Source of the DNA: Gymnorhina tibicen
Taxonomy: Eukaryota; Chordata; Aves; Passeriformes; Artamidae
Assembly (NCBI GenBank): GCA_013399875.1
Contig: VXAZ01002109.1
Coordinates: 2,589,761-2,653,760 of the forward strand
Direction: 5' to 3'
DNA length: 64,000 nt
The notes under the pieces were generated by a model that made no database searches, was not told the origin of the DNA, and saw only the letters and a program-made list of their open reading frames with translations. The position numbers were made by a program, and so were the translations under genes. Below are positions 62,901 through 64,000 of this stretch, piece after piece (the stretch's first letter is position 1; every line of letters starts with the position of its first letter).

Positions 62901-63120
62901 TTTAAAACAGAATTTGTTTTCAGACACTAAAACATATGGAAGACTTTCACTGATTTATTTGGATATATTTCATGGTTAGTGTTGTTAAATGGGAGAAAGT
63001 TTTGGAGATATCAACATTTTGTGATTACCTTTTAATACTTAGGAAAAATGATTAATTATTTTCCTATCCTTTCTAATGAAGATGAAGGTGTACAAACTTG
63101 AATATCTATCAGAATAGGAA
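59993..63120. other. Unique AT-rich non-coding sequence
   Basis: About 3 kb with nothing recognised except a T-tract near 61261-61272. Confidence 0.55.
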
Positions 63121-63167
63121 AATAATCTATTATAAATATTAAAAATAATCTATTATAAATAATCTAG
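63121..63167. repeat. 17-bp direct repeat, AT-rich
   Basis: AATAATCTATTATAAAT occurs at 63121-63137 and again at 63144-63160, followed by a partial third copy (AATCTA). Confidence 0.92.
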
Positions 63168-64000
63168 TTCTACAACACTCTAGAGATTGATTTTCATTTC
63201 TTTTAATGGATTTTCTGTGCAATTTTGAGTCTGTCATCTACTTATGGACTCTGTTCCTGACTCTGAAATCAATCCCTAAGCCAAGCACAGCTTTTAACTG
63301 AAAAATATACTATTAACCACAGCTGCATCACAAAACACATAGCATAAGATCAGGGCTCTTATCTTCCCAAAGACAGCACTCTTATCTTCCCAAATCTTCT
63401 TTTAAATCAGTGACTGAGTGGTTGGAAAAAATGCAGCTAGAGTGCATACATACAGTGTATACATACAAATTCAAGCAAACTAATTCACTGATCCAAACAG
63501 AAATCTTCTGTCCCTTCCAAGATAAAAGCAGGTGAGAATGTGCAATTATTTGGAGAAATGATACTAAAATCCAGTCTAAGATTACAGATGTGATGCAACT
63601 TTGCATACACTTCCATGTTAAATGCTTGTGTGAAATTACCTTGCTCTTGGTTTTTGAAGATTTTATAAGATTCAATAAATCTAAATGAACAAAGACTTTA
63701 ATATTTTGGTTTAGTTGTTTAGTTGTTTTTTTTTTTTTTAATTAACTGTTATGATGATTATTTTGCAGACTTCTTAATTATCATTGCAAGTAGGCACGTC
63801 TGCCTATTTTGGCACTACGTTTCTGTGGCAGAACCACAGAATTGGTTAAAGTGCTGAATTGTTTTCCTGGACTTTGATGTTTCTGATCTTTACTTTCATC
63901 ACCCTTTCTTGCAAATGAAGCCATGCCATGTTTTCTTTTGAGCTATACCAACAGCTATATATTCAGTCAATTCTCCTATTTACTATGTGGAACTCAGCTG
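63168..64000. other. Unique AT-rich non-coding sequence
   Basis: Nothing recognised except a T-rich tract with GGTTTAGTTGTTTAGTTG words and a T-run at about 63706-63740. A 97-codon minus-strand frame at 63382-63675 has no motif. Confidence 0.55.

Noticed and set aside
1..64000. CRISPR array, bacterial operon or phage-like gene cluster
   Set aside because: No regularly spaced repeats, no dense co-directional ORFs, and CR1 and LTR elements place the sequence in a vertebrate nuclear genome.

Overview
This window looks like low-gene-density nuclear DNA from a bird: a gene desert or the inside of a very large intron. The base composition is AT-rich throughout. The identifiable repeats are CR1 LINE fragments, the dominant retrotransposon of bird genomes, plus one solo LTR of endogenous-retrovirus type. 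There is no sign of bacterial or organellar organisation: no dense ORFs, no operons, no Shine-Dalgarno-led genes. The LTR and the many short G/T-rich (GGTTTTT-like) tracts and their C/A-rich mirror images would fit a songbird, but that narrower assignment is a weak inference from memory.

Layout. 1-4900 is mostly unique sequence with a GC-richer block (about 851-1340), one weak exon-like interval (2961-3121), a (TA)n microsatellite and a (GTTT)8 microsatellite. A CR1 3' fragment on the minus strand lies at 4889-5000. 5-17 kb is unique AT-rich DNA with low-complexity tracts and a second GC-richer block (about 12670-13560). A plus-strand CR1 tail with the family's 3' octamers lies at 16857-17226. 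17-25 kb is unique but holds an unusual near-perfect 17-bp fold-back at 19454-19490. CR1 fragments follow at 25191-25330 (minus), 44650-44972 (plus) and 55131-55466 (minus), and a much older L3/CR1-type tail is probable at 33716-33797. A conserved-noncoding-element-like stretch sits near 49490-49990. The clearest mobile element is a 656-bp solo LTR at 58481-59136, bounded by TG...CA and flanked by an exact 5-bp target-site duplication, TATGG.

No protein-coding gene, rRNA, tRNA or CRISPR array could be supported. The longest open frames (172, 139, 138, 137 and 130 codons) are in T-rich or purine-rich low-complexity sequence, inside the LTR, or in unremarkable DNA, and none resembles a family I recognise. 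I found no convincing new multi-gene system. The observations most worth checking are the fold-back, the dated LTR insertion, the exon-like interval and the candidate regulatory element. Repeat assignments rest on recognition of family sequence by eye, not on a database search.
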